Shown piece after piece: positions 22,207 through 33,773 of a DNA stretch of 64,000 bases (position 1 is its first letter; the number at the start of each line of letters is the position of its first letter). Below the pieces are notes generated by a model. It searched no databases. It was not told the origin of the DNA and saw only the letters and a program-made list of their open reading frames with translations. This DNA comes from Akebia trifoliata (lineage: Eukaryota > Streptophyta > Magnoliopsida > Ranunculales > Lardizabalaceae). The translations under genes and the position numbers were made by a program. The DNA lies in NCBI GenBank assembly GCA_017979445.1, contig CM030704.1, positions 9,469,658 to 9,533,657 on the forward strand, read 5' to 3'.

Positions 22207-23909
22207 TGAAAGTGTCCTCGATCTGCGGGGTGCGCGGATCCGCTTTTGACCCTTGAGGTTTGGGAGTCGCTACCTAGTTATTAATGTCTAGGAACCAAAC
22301 TGACTCTAAAGAAAGGCAAACTAATCTACGAAAGAAAAAAAAGGTCTATGGATCATGTTACGGGGTTGGAAGGTGTTAGGCACCAACCCCGCCCGGCCAA
22401 AGCCGGTCTCTACTAACTTCCCAAATAAATTACATTGCTAACAACCTAGATAATAATAAATTAAAAAAAATAAAAAAGATTATACCTTTCCGATAGCAAA
22501 CTTTATTCCCTTAGATCTGAAAAAAATAGCTCCTTGTACCGTACTCCCTTGCTTCATTCTGTCTCCGGATTTGATTTCGGATCTCCGAGACAAGGTATCT
22601 CCTTATTTTTGGATGTAGACTCTTCGAGTTTATTATGGATTTTGAAGCGTTTTTGGAAGGCTTTTGGGTGTTCTTTAGGCTAAAATCGAAGGAGGGATGT
22701 TAGGTAAGGAGTTGGGACTCCAAAACTAGGGTTTATGGGAGGCTAGGGGGGCTTTTAGACCTACTTCTCTTAGGGTTTATGATTTGATACGAAAATAGGG
22801 TGTGAGCACCTTTATTTATAGATTTTTTTAGGGGTTGATTTTGATAGAGTTAGTGTTTAATTAGAGTTCTTTTAATTAGAGTTGTGTTTTAGTTAGACTT
22901 GTTTTAGGTAGAATTGTGTTTTAATTAGAATTGTTTTAGGTAGAATTATTTTTTAGTTAGAACTCTATTAGATAGAGTTATTATTTAATTAGAATTCTAT
23001 TATGACTTTTGGTCTTATTTGATTGACTTTTAATATTTTGACTTTAGTCTTAATTGATTGACTTTTAATATCTTGACTTTAGTCTTGCTTGATTGACTTT
23101 AATACCTTGACTTTAGTCTTGCTTGATTTACTTTTAATTTTTGGTGACCCCTCCTCCATTATTTCTTTAATTCTTTGGACCCCCAAATGGAGGGGTCCTT
23201 AAAGAAATATCCCACGAATCCTCAACAATTTTACTTGAAAGCCTGATTGATCGATTTTTTTAATTGAAAATTTTAATTTAATTTCATCAATGTTTCACTT
23301 TAATTATTTAATATTTTATTTATTAATTTCGAATTTTTTTATTATGAAAATTGTGAAACTACCGTTTTGCCCCCGGAGTGGACTTTTCACGTTTTAAGTC
23401 GGTTTTCGATGTTCCAGGATGTTTTAGAATCGATTTTTCGTAAGGAATTCAATGGAAATATTGGTTTGTGTCATTTATGAAATTTTGTGTGTGAAATGGT
23501 AATGAACTTTATGAGGGGCATTTTCGTAATTTTGTCGAATTCTGTTAAAATTGGTGAAATGATTTATTTGGTTTCGATTTGTTATTTTATGTGTTTGAAT
23601 GGGTTTTCCTAAGCGTAACGTAGGCTCTAAGGTTATTTTGAGGTTAGGGGTATTTTGGTAATTTTGCCAATTTTTATTGTGAAGCTTTTTTTTGGGTCTG
23701 CAAGATGATGATTTCTATGTTTCTGGAGTCGTATTTTCCTAGCGTAGCGTGGTTTCTAAGGTTTTGTCAATTCGAGATAGCTTATCCGGATTTCTGAAAC
23801 ATTTCTAGTAACAAAATAAAGCAATAGAATATACATCCATCATTGGGAATCATTGCGATCGGGTTGACGAGTTGATTAATCAGGCGAGTGCAAAAATGGG
23901 GTGTCTACA
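22207..23909 (-). repeat. El-2 5' LTR
   Basis: A 1703-bp complete LTR with TG...CA ends. The TATA box (minus) is at 22813-22820. It supplies the uninterrupted sequence showing that GTGTGAGCACC is the empty site of the El-1 insertion. One stem base of the U5 hairpin is changed (GATCTGCG), as expected from CpG decay. Confidence 0.95.
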
Positions 23910-24545
23910 GTACCTTAGGGTATATCAAAGTGGGGCATCAGTACCGTCTGATCAGGTGACTCTGAAAGGTATATTGATGCACCAAGGCTGGAGTGACCTG
24001 AGCCTTTGACCTATTTTAAGCCACACGGTCACATGTCCTATTCACCAACATAGTACTAGTATTTGGTCAGTCCCCTCGTGGGATGCCAAACTATTTATAA
24101 AAACTACAACTCTTGACTTGTACCCGTAAGTATATCAAAGATAATCCAAGTACATCAATTGCACTTCTTGGTCAAAATCGGTGCCTAAGCGAGATCCTGC
24201 CCGCTGTACCCTACTGTACGAGGGGGATAGACTACGTCTATTCTAGACGAGAGGTATTTAAGTGGGCCCTTGCTCAGCATCGTGCGACATCTCTCAACTG
24301 GGGATCAAACTGGTTGTTTTTTACTTCAGAGAAGTAAGTTGGAGTTTTAGATTATCACCTATATGGTATATCAAACCAATTCACCACGTACCGTCTAATT
24401 GAGTACGCTCGAGAGGTATATAGGTGTGCTTGGGAAAGGGTGGCCAGATAAAAATGCATTGCTCGTAGTAAGCTTAGAGTCTAGAAACCTCCCCTCTAGG
24501 TCACGACTCAAACTTATCGTGGGTGTTCCCAGGTTATTCATTGAA
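23910..24545 (+). repeat. Shared leader modules, El-3 copy (partial)
   Basis: The reverse complement of the El-1 leader block, starting inside it at GTACCTTAGGGTAT where El-2 was inserted. It ends at the CCCAGGTTATTCATTGAAT edge that marks the block elsewhere. Confidence 0.85.
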
Positions 24546-25792
24546 TAGGATATCGTGAATGATGAATGTATGTGAATGATGAGATCATAATATTTGGTTG
24601 TCCTCAAGGGTTAAAGTTCTTTCTTTTACCTAATTAAAATGGGTGCACCAAACCAATAAATAATCCATTTTTTGTAATAATTCATAAATAACCCTGTCCA
24701 TCTCGATCCAACAATCATGATGGGCCGGGCCATTTAAATCAAAATGGAAATCAATTTTTTTTCTAAATTCGGGTTTCAACCCATCTTAAAAGAAGACAAA
24801 TGTTTTCCCAAAAAAAATATTTTCTAGGAAAGGTGTTCTCTAAAAATAATGTGTTTTCCAGAAAAAATGCTTTCTAGAAAATGTTTTCCAGAAGAAAATG
24901 CTTTCCAAAAGAAAAGAAAAGGAAGGAAAAATGATTTACAAAAGATCTATTTTTGCATGAAATTTTTTTGAAATATGTTTTTTACCAAAAATCTATTTTT
25001 TGCATGGACCTTGAAAAATTACCAAAATGATTGTAAAAAAATAATCAGATTTGTGAAAATTATTATTCAATAAAAAAATTATTTTTCAATAACTTTCAAG
25101 AGTGCAATAAAATTATTTTCCTTCTGAATAATCATTATATTAATGAATTGTTTAATGGATTGGTGATAGAATTCATTAAAATTTTAGGGTTCATTTAAAA
25201 TGTTATCAATGGGTAACACCGAAACTGGTTAAATTCTCATTCAATGAGGTTTAAGGGTTATCATTGTACCTAAGCTCAATCGTCTATTGTCTATAGGATT
25301 GTAAGTCCGGTCAATTAGAACAAACGTCAATATCAAGTAAACAGTCAGAAATGGCCTCAAAATTTCTCAAAATTGCACAGTTGTTCCCTGAAGATCACTA
25401 TGTCTCAATCCTGTCGGTTGTAAGCAATGTTCCAGTCCTCAATCCTAATCAAGCCCGTTGTGGGTAGTTGTCTTGAGTTTTCATGAGTCATGTGATTTAG
25501 CTTGAGTCCAATTTTTTTTTATCAATTCATCAATGTCATGTTCTCTTTAGATCGAGTCTACTCTTTCCCTATTGAGTCGAGTTCATTTGCCAAGTCTAAA
25601 ATGACGTCTATTACCCCATTTGAATAAACGAAATTTTTGAATACCTCGAGTGCGTTAACGATTTAACTAATAATCTGATAGATTTCTCTTCTGAACAAGA
25701 AAGATAAGAGTCGGGCTCAACTTTTAATCAATAAAGCAAAGGTCATTGACTTCGGAACATAAAATAATTCTTAAAGAGATTCAAATAGAAAT
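24546..25792 (+). other. El-3 leader remainder and spacer
   Basis: The segment 24640-24780 (GGGTGCACC...GATGGGCC) matches El-5 at 43270-43370 and, inverted, El-2 near 18480-18590. The stretch 25080-25250 (AATGTTATCAATGGGTAACACC) matches El-5 at 44840-44910, but the 1.2-kb ORF1 that lies between these two points in El-5 is absent here. From 25250 to 25792 I recognise nothing; one weak frame near 25350-25460 has no domain. Confidence 0.55.
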
Positions 25793-27377
25793 TGAAAGCG
25801 CCCTCGATCCACGGGGTGCGCGGATCCGCTTTTGACCCTTGAGGTTTTGGAGTCGCCACCTAGTTATTGTGGTCTAGGAACCAAACTGACTCTAAAATGG
25901 ATAAAAACTAATCTACTATAAAAATCTGAATCCGAGGATCATGTTACGGGGTTGGAAGGTGTTAGGCACCAACCCCGCCCGGCCAATGCCGGTCTCTACT
26001 TATCCCAAATAAATCTACATCGCTAATGACAAACCTAGATTAAAAAGTAATAAAAAAGCTTACCTTTGATCTGCAAAAGTGCTATTCCCTCAGATCTGGT
26101 GAAAATGACTCCTTGTATCGTATCCCTTACTTCGTTCTATCTCCGGATCTGATTTCTGATATCCGAGGTAAGGTATCTCCTTCTTGGATCTGGGTGCTTC
26201 AAATTTATTGTGGATTTTTGGGATGTTTTTGAGAGGTTTTTGGGTGTTTTTTAGGCTAAAATCGGAGTAGGGGTGTTAGGGAAGGAGTTGGGGCTCCAAA
26301 ATTAGGGTTTTGGGGAGGTTATGGAGGCTTCTTGACCTACTTTTTCTAGGGTTTTTTCTTTGATACGAAAATAGGGTGTGGAGGCTCTTATTTATAAAGT
26401 TTTTAGAAGTATTAGGGTTTGATTAGGGTTTCTTTTAAGGTTTCAATTAGGGTTTTGACTTAGTCTTTAGGGTTTTGACTTTAGTCTTATGAGATTGATT
26501 TGATTAATTTAGATTAGGGTTTTGATTTAGGGTTTTGACCTTGGTCTTATGAGATTGACTTGATTAGATTAGGGTTTTGATTAGGGTTTTGACCTTAGTC
26601 TTATGAAATTGACTTGATTAGTATTTTGATTTAGGGTTTTGACTTTAGTCTTATGAGATTGACTTTAATACTTTGATTTTAGTCTTTCTTGGTTGACTTT
26701 AATGTTTTGACTTTAGCCTTACTTGACTTTAGTCTTACTTGATTGACCTTAATGTTTCTTTTTACATTTTTTAATGATTTATTTATTAATTTTGAAAATT
26801 TTAATTATTAAAGTTGTAAAATTACCATTTTGCCCTCGGAGAGGATTTTTACGTTTTAAGTCATTTTTCAATATTCCAGGATGTTTTAGAATCAGTTTTT
26901 CGTAAGGAATTCAATGAAAATGTTGATTTTTGTCATTTATAAAATTTTTTATGTGAAATGATCGTGAATTTTATGAGGGGTATTTTCGTAATTTTGTCGA
27001 ATTTTGTGAAAATTTGTGAAGTGGTTTATTTGATTTCGATTTGTTGTTTTATGTGTTTGAATGGGTTTTCCTAAGTGTAATGTAGGCTCTAGGATTGTTT
27101 TGATGTTAGGGGTATTTTGGTAATTTAGTCATTTTTAGTAATTTTATCGTGAAGCTTCTTTTTGGTCTGCAAGATTATGATTTCTATGTTTCTGGGGTCG
27201 TATTTTCCTAGCGTAGCGTGGTTTCAAAGTTTTGTCAGTTCGAGATACCTCATCCGAATTTCTGAAACATATCTGGTAACAAAATAAAGCATTGGAATAG
27301 ACATCCATCATTGGGAACTTTTGCGATCGGGTTGACGAGTTGATGAATCAGGCAGATGCAAAAATGGGGTGTCTACA
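25793..27377 (-). mobile_element. Solo LTR S1 (El-1/El-3 family)
   Basis: A complete 1585-bp LTR, TGAAAGCG...GTGTCTACA on plus, with no internal region at either side. It is flanked by GAAAT (25788-25792) and AAAAT (27378-27382), a 5-bp TSD with one mismatch. The TATA box (minus) is at 26389-26396. It is shorter than El-1 LTRs because part of U3 is missing, as in S2, suggesting a subfamily. It splits the El-3 relic. Confidence 0.9.
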
Positions 27378-28178
27378 AAAATCATCTTATCCCTAGAGGA
27401 TCACAAGGGGATAATGAATTTACTCATAAATTTCAAAAGACTTGTTCGTGTGGTCTGATGAGGATATGTTAGGTGCAAGCTTTGGCGTTGTCTAACACAG
27501 AATATATACTGGCTTGAGAAAATGATATCAAGGAAGATGTTACAAAATGTATCAGTACTACACTTCTCAAAATGGTAGAGTTCCCCGAATAGATTACCAT
27601 TCTCAGACTAATGAAACAGTTGAAGATCCGGCATCACAAATCATCCCCCTACATTCTCAGACTAATGGAAAGGTTGAAGCAACCAATAAAAAATCTCAAA
27701 ACAATCATCAAGACAATGTGTCAATCACACCACGATTAGTTAGAAAAGTTACCATTCACACTACAGGGGTACATAAACAGTCTTACCAGTTAAAAGGGAA
27801 ATTTCATATCTCAAGGTCTTGATGGAAAGTCAATTGCTAGAAACAGACTAGGCTCATCATTAGGTGCGAATAGCTAAACTTGATTGAAGAAAAACAACCT
27901 AGAAGTTTTGTGCCACGTGCAAACTTATCAAAAAAGAATCGTTCGCACGTTTAACAAGAAGGTTAAAATTCGCCACTTACAAGTCAAGGATTTAACCATC
28001 AGACTTCAGAGAAAATTAAGCACTCCTCCTTGATTATGGGAAGAAGTCTGAACTCAATTGGAGAGATTAATTCATTAAGGAAATACTGTCTGGAAAAGTC
28101 GTCAGATTTCAAGATCATGATGGAATTGAACTATCAGAATCAACCAACCTTGACCAAATCAAGCGGTATTACATTTAA
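27378..28178 (+). pseudogene. pol: Integrase C-terminus relic of El-3
   Basis: Frameshifted and stop-ridden remains of the end of a Tat-type polyprotein. Recognisable pieces: a duplicated HSQTN motif with GKVEATNK (about 27590-27690), which is the end of the integrase core; LKVLMESQL (about 27812); a YQKRIVRTFNKKVKIRHLQV stretch (about 27930-27990); and GKVVRFQDHDGIELSE to the terminal RYYI and stop at 28176-28178, which is the usual Tat C-terminal end. Segments lie in different frames. Two near-copies of HSQTN about 65 bp apart suggest a small internal duplication. Confidence 0.75.
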
Positions 28179-29545
28179 GGAGGCCATCTTTGGCCGAATC
28201 AATTTTCTTGCTACCTTTTTCAACATATCTTTTCTCAGCCTTTTGCAGCCTTTTTCAAAAAAAAAAAAAAAAAAAACCTTTTTCTTTCTCAGCCTCATCA
28301 CTTAACCCAGGGGAGGGAAAAATCCAAACTACGTTTTGGTTTGATCCCAAAAGTTTGGGATACGTAGGCAACCTGAGAAGTTACTTCAGGTCCAACCACG
28401 TCAAAATAAAAAATATATATTTCCCTATACAAAAAAATCAAAAGAAATATCTTTAAAATGGTCGAAGAAAATTCAAGAAAAAAGAAAATAATTTAAAAGG
28501 AAATGCCACACAAGGGGCATTTGGATTTTTGAGCCTCAAAATTCCTTTCTTTTTATGCCCAGTCCTAAGCCTACCCATAAAAGTCCTCCTAAGTATTGTG
28601 TGAAAAAGTCAAGGAAGATAACAAAGCATGATCATATAGTAACTTCAGAAGTTCAAAATGGAAGAAAAATGAAGCCTGCTAGGTTGAAAATCCAAAAGGG
28701 CAACTTAGGCAAAAATTAGGGCAAACTCGCAAGGTTGAAAATCTGGAAGGATGACCTTGGCAATAATCAGAGCAAAGAAAAGAGAAAAAATTGTAAGCTC
28801 GCTAGATCGAAAACCTAAAAAGGCAATCTAGGCAAAAGCTAGAGCATGCTCGCTAGATTGAAAACTTGAAAAGGCAATCTAGGCAAAACTTAGAGCAATC
28901 AAAAAATAAAAGAAAATCTCCGTTGAGTTGAGAAGCTGAAAAGGTGGTTTGAGCCGAAACATCAGAAGCTCGAATGATCAAGTTTCAATACCCAGTTTGA
29001 ACCAAATATAGACTTAGTGGATACAAGTATCTTGTCTATAATTGATCTGAAGAGTTTCATGTCCCGAAGCGAACCGACGGGGAGAAAGAATAAATTCTAT
29101 GATGAATATGAGAAAGAAATATTTTGTTCCAATTTCTTTGAGCCTGACTCAAAATCTTCAATATAAAGTCAAAATTAAAAGATAAACCTTTATCGCGCTT
29201 GTGGTAATCAAGGATTTCAAACTTTCATAACAAGGGCACTTCATTTTTCTAAAGAGTACAGTTTCCCCCTTTATACTAGGGGCATTCGTTTTCAAATTAT
29301 GTTTAATTATTCCCAGTGCAATGTTCCCTGTCAAACTAGGGGCATTTTAGTTTTGAAGCCTGATCAATTTCAACCCTAAAGGATAAGGTTAACTTTGAAT
29401 TAAAGGTTACCCTCTTGATAACAATTTTGAAAACTCCTAAGATTTAAGGAGAGTTAAAATATTTACCGGACTTTCATAAAATCTAATTTTTTATTTAAAA
29501 AAAAAAATCAAATGTGGTATAAATCCCCCATTTATTCCTAAAAAA
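28179..29545 (+). other. El-3 3' region: conserved blocks
   Basis: Non-coding. It holds the GGGATACGTAGGCAACCTGA block (about 28358), about four diverged copies of the GGCAATCTAGGCAAAA module (28668-28940), and ACTAGGGGCATTC blocks (about 29274 and 29336). Order and orientation match El-1 and El-2 once inverted. Confidence 0.7.
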
Positions 29546-30383
29546 GTTAGTTTATTACTCTTTCACTCCGAGTAGGTAGAGTAGAACGTCCCAAAAGGCT
29601 TAGTTCATTACTCTTTCACCCTGAGCAGGTAGAGTAGAACTTCCCAAAAAAAATTAGTTCATTACTTTTTCACCCTGGGCAGGTAGAGTAGGACTCCCAA
29701 AAAAATTAGTTCATTACTCTTTCACTCCGAGTAGGTAGAGTAGAACTTCCCCAAAAAAATTAATTCATTACTCGTTCACCCTGAGCAGGTATAGTAGGAC
29801 TCCAAAAAAAATTAGTTCATTACTCTTTCACTCCGAGTAGGTAGAGTAGAACTTCAAAAAAAAAATAGTTTATTACTCTTTCACCCTAGGCAGGTAAAGT
29901 AGGATTCCCAAAAAAATTAGTTCATTTCTCTTTCACTCTAAGTAGGTAAAGTAGAACTTCCCAAAAAAATTAGTTCATTATTCTTTCACCCTGAGCAGGT
30001 AGAGTAGGACTCCCAAAAAGCTTAGTTCATTACTTTTCACTCCGAGTAGGTAGAGTAGAACTTCCCAAAAAAATTAGTTCATTACTCTTCACCCTGGGCA
30101 GGTAGAGTAGGACTCCCAAAAAAATTAGTTCATTACTCTTTCACCCTGAACAGGTAGAGTAGGACTCTCAAAAAACTTAGTTCATTACTCTTTTACTCCG
30201 AGTAGGTAGAGTAGAACTTCCCAAAATAATTAGTTCATTATTCTTTCACTTCGAGTAGGTAGAGTAGAACTTTCCAAAAAAAAAAAAAAATAGTTTATTA
30301 CTCTTTCACTCCAAGTAGGTAGAGTAGAACTTCCCAAAAAGCTAAGTTCATTACTCATTCACCCAAGATAGGTAGAGTAGGAT
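29546..30383 (+). repeat. Tandem array, about 53-bp unit, in El-3 3' region
   Basis: About 16 units contain TTAGTTCATTACTCTTTCAC followed by AGGTAGAGTAG and an A run. Unit length is 50-54 bp because the A run varies. Two subtypes, CTCCGAGTAGG and CCTGAGCAGG, roughly alternate, suggesting a higher-order dimer. Not coding. Confidence 0.9.
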
Positions 30384-30534
30384 ATTCAACTTTTGCTCGA
30401 ATTTTTCTCAGATCTTATTTTTCTTCGTTCAAACTCAAATTTTTTCTTAGGTTTTACCCAGATTTCATGTTTTGCTCAATCACCTTACTCAGTTTTTTAT
30501 GAATGCGCAAAATAAAAGAGTACTTTTCCAAAAT

Positions 30535-30800
30535 TAGCATCCCACCAATGCACACATGTGCACTTTTACATTAGTCAGGGAAAATTTTCTAAAATTCAAG
30601 GATCTGACACCGCCAGTGAGAGCTTGCGCTCAAGGACCTGACATTTTTTTTAGTTCGGGGAGAGCTTTACCCTCAAGGATTCGAACACCCTGACCAATTG
30701 CTAAATCAGGCTACAAAATGAACTGTCACTAGCTTTAGCATTCGGATATCGCACTATCTACCAAAATAGATTTGCTATCTAGTTTGCTTTAATCCTCCCC
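30535..30800 (+). repeat. Conserved 3' module next to the PPT (El-3)
   Basis: The reverse complement of 2119-2450 in El-1, including GATATCGCACTATCTACC and AGATTTGCTATCTAGTTTGC. Confidence 0.75.
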
Positions 30801-30814
30801 CAAAGAGGGGCATC
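30801..30814 (+). promoter_or_regulatory. El-3 polypurine tract
   Basis: CAAAGAGGGGCATC directly precedes the TGTAGACACC start of the 3' LTR at 30815. Confidence 0.8.
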
Positions 30815-31229
30815 TGTAGACACCCCATTTTTGCACTTGCCTGATTAGTCAACTCGTCAACCCGATCGCAGCAGTTCCCAATGATGGATGTTTATTCTAA
30901 TGCTTTATTTTGTTACCAGATGTGTTTTAGAAATTCGGATGATGTATCTCGAACTGACAAAACTATAAAAACTACGCTACGCTAGGAAAATATAATCCCA
31001 AAAGATTAGAAAATCATCATCTTTCAGATAAAAATAAGCTTCACGATAAAAATCACTAAAAAATGATCAAATTATCAAAATAACCCTAACTTTAAAATCT
31101 CCTAGAGCCTACATTACACTTAAGAAAATCCATTCAAATATATAAAACAACAAATCGAAACCAAATAAATTATTTCACCAATTTTCACAAAATTTGACAA
31201 AATTATGAATTAAAGATATAATAAAGGGG
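30815..31229 (+). mobile_element. El-3 3' LTR, U3-side fragment
   Basis: This starts TGTAGACACCCCATTTTTGC. About 300 bp present in intact LTRs is deleted near 31200 (AAAATTATGA joined to ATTAAAGATAT). It is interrupted by S2 after AGGGG at 31225-31229 and resumes at 32812. Confidence 0.85.
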
Positions 31230-32806
31230 TGTAGACACCCCATGTTTGCATCCGCCTGATTAATCAACTCGTCAACCCGATCGCAACGGTTCCCCAATGA
31301 TGGATGTCCATTCCAATGCTTTATTTTGTTACCAGATATGTTTCAGAAATTTGGATGAGGTATCTCGAACTGACAAAACTTTAGAAACCACGCTACGCAA
31401 GGAAAATACGACCCTAGAAACATAGAAATCATCATCTTGCAAACCAAAAAGAAGCTTCACGATAAAAACCACTAAAAATGATCAAATTATCAAAATACCC
31501 CTAACATCAAAACAACCCTAGAACCTACGTTACGCTTAGGAAAATCCATTCAAAACACATAAAACAACAAATCGAAACCAAATAAATCACTTCGCCAACT
31601 TTCACAAAATTTGACAAAATTACGAAAATACCCCTCATAAAATTCACGATCATTTCACACAAAACATTTCATAAATGACAAAAAACCAACATTCCCATTG
31701 AATTCCTGACGAGAAACTGATTCCAAAACATCCTGAAATCATTGAAAAAAGACTTAAAACGTAAAAAATCCTCTCCGAGGGTAAAACGATAATTTTACAA
31801 CTTTAAGAATTAAAAATTTCGAAATTAATAAACAAATCATTAAATAATGTAAAGTGAAACATTAAAATCAATCAAGTAAGACTAAAGTCAATCTTAAAGT
31901 CAATCAAGTAAGACTAAAGTCAAGATATTAAAAGTCAACCAAGAAAGACGAAAGTCAAAGTATTAAAGTCAAAACCCTAAATCAAATCCTAATCTAAACT
32001 AATCAAGTCAAACTCATAAGAATAAAGTCAAAACCCAAAATCAGAACTCTAATCTAAACTAATCAAGTCAATCTCATAAGACTAAAGTCAAAACCCTACA
32101 GTGAAACCTAAAGACTAAGTCAATCTCATAAGACTAAAGTCAAAACCCTAATTAAAACTCTAAAAGAAACCCTAATCAAACCCTAATGCTTCTAAAAAAC
32201 TTTATAAATAGGAGCCTCCACACCCTATTTTCGTATCAAAGAAAAAACCCTAAAAAAATAGATGAAGAAGCCTCCACAACCTACCAAAAACCCTAATTTT
32301 GAAGTCCCAACTCCTTGCCGAACACCCATGCTTTGATTTTAACCTAAAAAACACCTAAAAGCCTTTCAAAAACACCCCAGAATCCATAAAAAATTCGAAG
32401 AATCCAGATCCAAGAAGGAGATACCTTGTCTCGGAGATCAGAAATCAGATCCGGAGACAGAACGAAGCAAGGAATACGGTACAAGGAGCAGTTTCACCAG
32501 ATCTGAGGGAATAGAACCTTTGCGTATCGAAGGTAACTTTTCTGTTATATTTTTATCTAAGTTTTTTCATTAGCAATGTAGTCTTATTTGGGATAAGTAG
32601 AGAGCGGCATTGGCCAGGCGGGATTGGTGCCTAATACCTTCCAACCCTGTAATGTGATCCCCGGATTCAGTTTTTCTGTAGTAGATTAGTTTTTTATCCA
32701 TTTTAGAGTCAGTTTGGTTCCTAAACCGTAATAACTAGGTGGCGACTCCCAAACCTTAAGGGGTCAAAAGCGGATCCACGTACCTCGCGGATCGAGGGAG
32801 CTTTTA
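31230..32806 (+). mobile_element. Solo LTR S2 (El-1/El-3 family)
   Basis: A 1577-bp LTR from TGTAGACACC to a mutated terminus (GAGCTTTTA, CA to TA). The TSD AGGGG is perfect (31225-31229 and 32807-32811), and removing S2 restores the continuous host LTR sequence seen in other copies. TATA is at 32203-32210. Same shortened subfamily as S1, opposite orientation. Confidence 0.92.
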
Positions 32807-32811
32807 AGGGG

Positions 32812-33773
32812 GTTCTCCAAAAAATTAAAGTCAATCAAGTAAGACTAAATTCAATCTTAAAGTTAATCAAATAAGACTAAAGTCACTCAAGTAAGACTAA
32901 AGTCAAGATATTAAAAGTCAACCAAGTAAGAATAAAGTCAAAATCTTAAAGTCAATCAAATGAGACTAAAAGTCAAAACTCTAATAGAGTTCTAATTAAA
33001 TAACAATTCTATTTAAAAGAATTCTAACTAAATAATAACTCTATTTAATAGAATTTTAACTAAATAAAAACTCTCTTTAAAAGAATTATAATTAAACAAT
33101 AATTCTCTCTAAAAGAATTATAATTAAACCTTAACTCTATCTAAATGGCACTTAAAAAAATCTATAAATAGGGGTCTCTACACCTTATTTTCGTATGAAA
33201 AAATAAATCCTAAGAAAAGTTGGTCAAAAAGCTTTCCTAGCCTCCCCAAAACCCTAATTTTGAAGTCCTAACTTCTTACCTAACATCCATACCCCAACCT
33301 TAGCTCAAAAAACAATCAAAAACCCTTCTTAAATACCTCAGAATCCATAAAAAAAATTAGAAAACTCACAGATTCAAGAAGAAAATATCTCAACTTGGAG
33401 ATCAGAAATCAAATCTGGCAACAGAACGAAGTGAGGAATACTGTACAAGGAGTTGTTCTATCAGATCTGAGAAAATAAAATCATTGTGTTCGGAAAAGGT
33501 AACTATTTTTATTTTTTTATTATTATTTAGGTCTTTTTAGCAATGTAGTTTTATTTGGGAATTAGTAGAGATCGACGTTTGCCAGGCGGGGTTGGTGTCT
33601 AACACCTTCCAACCCCGTAACGTGATCCCCAGACTTAGTATCTTTTGTAGATTAGTTGTTTTATCCGTTTTGAGTCAATGTTCGGTTCCTAGATCGTAAT
33701 AACTAGGTGGCGACTCCCAAATCTCAAAGGTCAAAAGCAGATCCGCGCACCCCGTGGATCGAGGGCGCTTACA
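32812..33773 (+). mobile_element. El-3 3' LTR, U5-side fragment
   Basis: This continues the LTR from 31229. TATA is at 33163-33170. It ends GGGCGCTTACA at 33773, after which El-4 leader sequence begins with CTATC, the expected TSD of El-3 (its partner is outside the window). Confidence 0.88.

Larger units (their letters stand above)
23910..33773 (+). mobile_element. El-3: decayed Tat-type element, visible part
   Basis: Plus-strand relic. Visible in order: the rest of the leader, a 1.2-kb spacer, an integrase C-terminus, the 3' region with a tandem array, a PPT, and a 3' LTR (30815-31229 plus 32812-33773). Its 5' LTR and first part of the leader lie left of the window because El-2 is inserted in the leader. 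Gag, protease, RT and most of integrase are missing, so it has suffered a large internal deletion. Its 3' LTR ends abut leader sequence of El-4, its host. Confidence 0.8.
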
